The notes under the pieces: model-generated
What the model saw: the letters and a program-made list of their open reading frames with translations, nothing else
Told to the model about the DNA's origin: nothing
The model's database searches: none
In this document: positions 13,559 to 14,798 of the stretch, in pieces
How positions within the stretch are numbered: position 1 is the first letter of the stretch
How the letters are laid out: every line of letters begins with the position of its first letter
Program-made: the position numbers and the translations under genes
Assembly (NCBI GenBank): GCA_041581935.1
Contig: JBFICP010000062.1
Location: 1 to 14,798, forward strand
Length of the DNA stretch: 14,798 nucleotides
DNA from: JAABYT01 sp041581935
GTDB taxonomy: Bacteria > Pseudomonadota > Gammaproteobacteria > HK1
Direction: 5' to 3'

Positions 13559-14798
13559 TCAGATCACCGCCTCGATCAGATACGGCCCTTCGCTCGCGAG
13601 TCCCGCGCGCAGCTCGCGGGTGAACTCCGCATTGGTTGTCGCACGGCCCGCCTCCACGCCCATGCCACGGCCGAGTGACACCCAGTCGAGATCCGGGCGG
13701 CCGATGTCCAGCATGTCGAGGGCCTTGCGCCCCGGATTGCGCGCGCCGACGTTGGCGAGCTCGTGCTTGAGACTCGCGTAGGCGCGATTGGCGAACAGCA
13801 CCGTGGTCACGTCGAGCCCCTCGCGAGCCTGGGTCCAAAGCGCCTGCAACGTGTACATGGCGCTGCCGTCGGCCTGCAGCCCGATGACTTTGCGATCCGG
13901 GCACGCCACCGCCGCCCCGGTGGCCATGGGCAACCCGAGGCCGATGGCGCCGCCGCATATCTGCAACCAATCGTGGGGTGACGACCCGACGGTGAACGGA
14001 TGCAAGCCGCGCCCGGAACCGATGGCCTCGTCGGCGACGATGGCGTCGTCGGGCAGCAGCGCCCCCACGACGCAGGCGATGGACTCGATGTTGAGCGGGC
14101 CATCGTCTGGCAACGCGGGTCGTGCCAGCTCCTGCACGACGGCGCTCGAAATCGGCGCATCCAGCGTGTCCGCGAGCCATTCCAGGGCGTGCAGCGTGTC
14201 CTCGTGGGCCTCGGCCAGGGTATGCACGGCGCAATCGGTCGGCCACAACAGGCTCGGCTTGTCCGGATAGGCAAAGAACGCCACCGGGGCCTTCGCGCCG
14301 ACCAGGACGATGTTCTTGACTCCTTCAAACATGGCCAGCGCCTGGTCGACGGGATACGGCACCCGCTCGACGGGGACCCGCCCGGCGCCACGCTCGAGAC
14401 GCGCGTTCGACATCGGCGCGATCAGGCGCGCGCCCGATACGGTCGCAATGGCGCCGCCCATCTCGAGGCCGTCGGCGCGAAGCGCATGCCCGCCCATGAG
14501 AATGACCGTCGGCTCCCCGGAGCGCAGAACCGCGGCGACGGCCTCGATGCGCTGCGCTGAAACCCGCGGCGGTGGCGGAACCGGCGCAGCCTCGACCGGA
14601 CCGTCGGATGATTCCCAGGCGGTATTCGCCGGGAGTATCAATGTCGCCACCTGCCCCGGCCGGGTCGACGCTGCGACCACCGCCTCGGCACCGTCGGCGG
14701 CGACGCTGCGGGCGCTCCTCGAGGTGCGCACCCACGCCGAGACCGGCCATGCAATGCCCTCGACGTCGGCGGTCAGCGGCGCATCGTGCTCCACATGA
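13559..14798 (-). CDS. TPP-dependent enzyme, acetolactate synthase/benzoylformate decarboxylase type (N-terminus outside window)
   Basis: 412 residues are visible; the frame is open at the right edge, so the N-terminal roughly 100 residues, with the catalytic TPP-activating glutamate, are missing. The visible part starts in the first domain (DAPLTADVEGIAWPVSAWVR), then the central domain (TVILMGGHALRADG to VLVGAKAPVAFFAYPDKPS), then the pyrophosphate domain with GGAIGLGLPMATGAAV and the TPP/Mg motif ADGSAMYTLQALWTQA, Asn following 27 residues after the Asp (FANRAYA). Here GDG is ADG and NN is AN, as I recall for this acetolactate-synthase-like subfamily. Wording matches proteins annotated as acetolactate synthase large subunit but more related to MdlC; a 2-oxo acid decarboxylase or lyase role is likely, with substrate unknown. 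It is the first visible gene of the operon. Confidence 0.88.
   Translation of the reverse strand, partial: HVEHDAPLTADVEGIAWPVSAWVRTSRSARSVAADGAEAVVAASTRPGQVATLILPANTAWESSDGPVEAAPVPPPPRVSAQRIEAVAAVLRSGEPTVILMGGHALRADGLEMGGAIATVSGARLIAPMSNARLERGAGRVPVERVPYPVDQALAMFEGVKNIVLVGAKAPVAFFAYPDKPSLLWPTDCAVHTLAEAHEDTLHALEWLADTLDAPISSAVVQELARPALPDDGPLNIESIACVVGALLPDDAIVADEAIGSGRGLHPFTVGSSPHDWLQICGGAIGLGLPMATGAAVACPDRKVIGLQADGSAMYTLQALWTQAREGLDVTTVLFANRAYASLKHELANVGARNPGRKALDMLDIGRPDLDWVSLGRGMGVEAGRATTNAEFTRELRAGLASEGPYLIEAVI

Noticed and set aside
12464..13678. 404-codon open frame on the + strand over the amidase
   Set aside because: Antisense shadow of a gene with a complete Ser-cisSer-Lys triad; no recognisable motifs of its own.
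1..14798. Mobile element, CRISPR or anti-phage system
   Set aside because: No transposase, integrase, direct-repeat array, nuclease or toxin-antitoxin gene was seen; base composition looks even throughout.

Overview
This is a 14.8 kb, high-GC chromosomal window, densely coding and without RNA genes, insertion sequences, integrases or CRISPR arrays. The gene types (a small Par10-like parvulin, PgeF, ChaC, REP-like palindromes beginning AGGAGCG) suggest a gammaproteobacterium, probably environmental. That assignment rests on gene style only. The window holds 13 protein genes; the first and last run off the edges.

Region 1 (1-3890, + strand): the C-terminal part of a protein resembling the region after a von Willebrand A domain, then a 1021-residue exported protein with repeated beta-rich units and three C-terminal membrane helices. 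Neither has a known function. A perfect 11-bp hairpin at 3900-3927 separates this pair from the convergent genes that follow.

Region 2 (3969-6430, - strand; transcription order pgeF, NHase alpha, beta-N, beta-C, activator): pgeF leads directly, with a 16-base gap, into a cobalt-type nitrile hydratase family operon. The alpha subunit carries the CTLCSC metal-claw motif. The beta subunit, one chain in ordinary nitrile hydratases, is encoded here as two genes with a 4-base ATGA overlap. This matches the three-subunit layout of thiocyanate hydrolase and toyocamycin nitrile hydratase, and the two arginines that contact the metal centre lie on different chains. A P14K-type activator gene closes the operon. 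The split enzyme is the most interesting item in the window.

Region 3 (6564-7287): a small + strand parvulin faces a small exported protein of unknown function on the - strand.

Region 4 (7345-14798, - strand): six closely packed enzyme genes, read from the right edge leftwards: a TPP-dependent enzyme of the acetolactate synthase/benzoylformate decarboxylase type (cut by the edge), an amidase-signature amidase, an M24-fold hydrolase without metal ligands, a class V PLP enzyme, a YtcJ-type amidohydrolase with two altered metal-site positions, and a ChaC-like gamma-glutamylcyclotransferase. Two of the five gaps are 63 bases; the other junctions are a 4-base overlap, 14 bases and 6 bases. The set looks like a catabolic operon for an amide-bearing nitrogen compound, but I recognise no described pathway with this composition. 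The amidase could also act on amides made by the nitrile hydratase, which is inference only.
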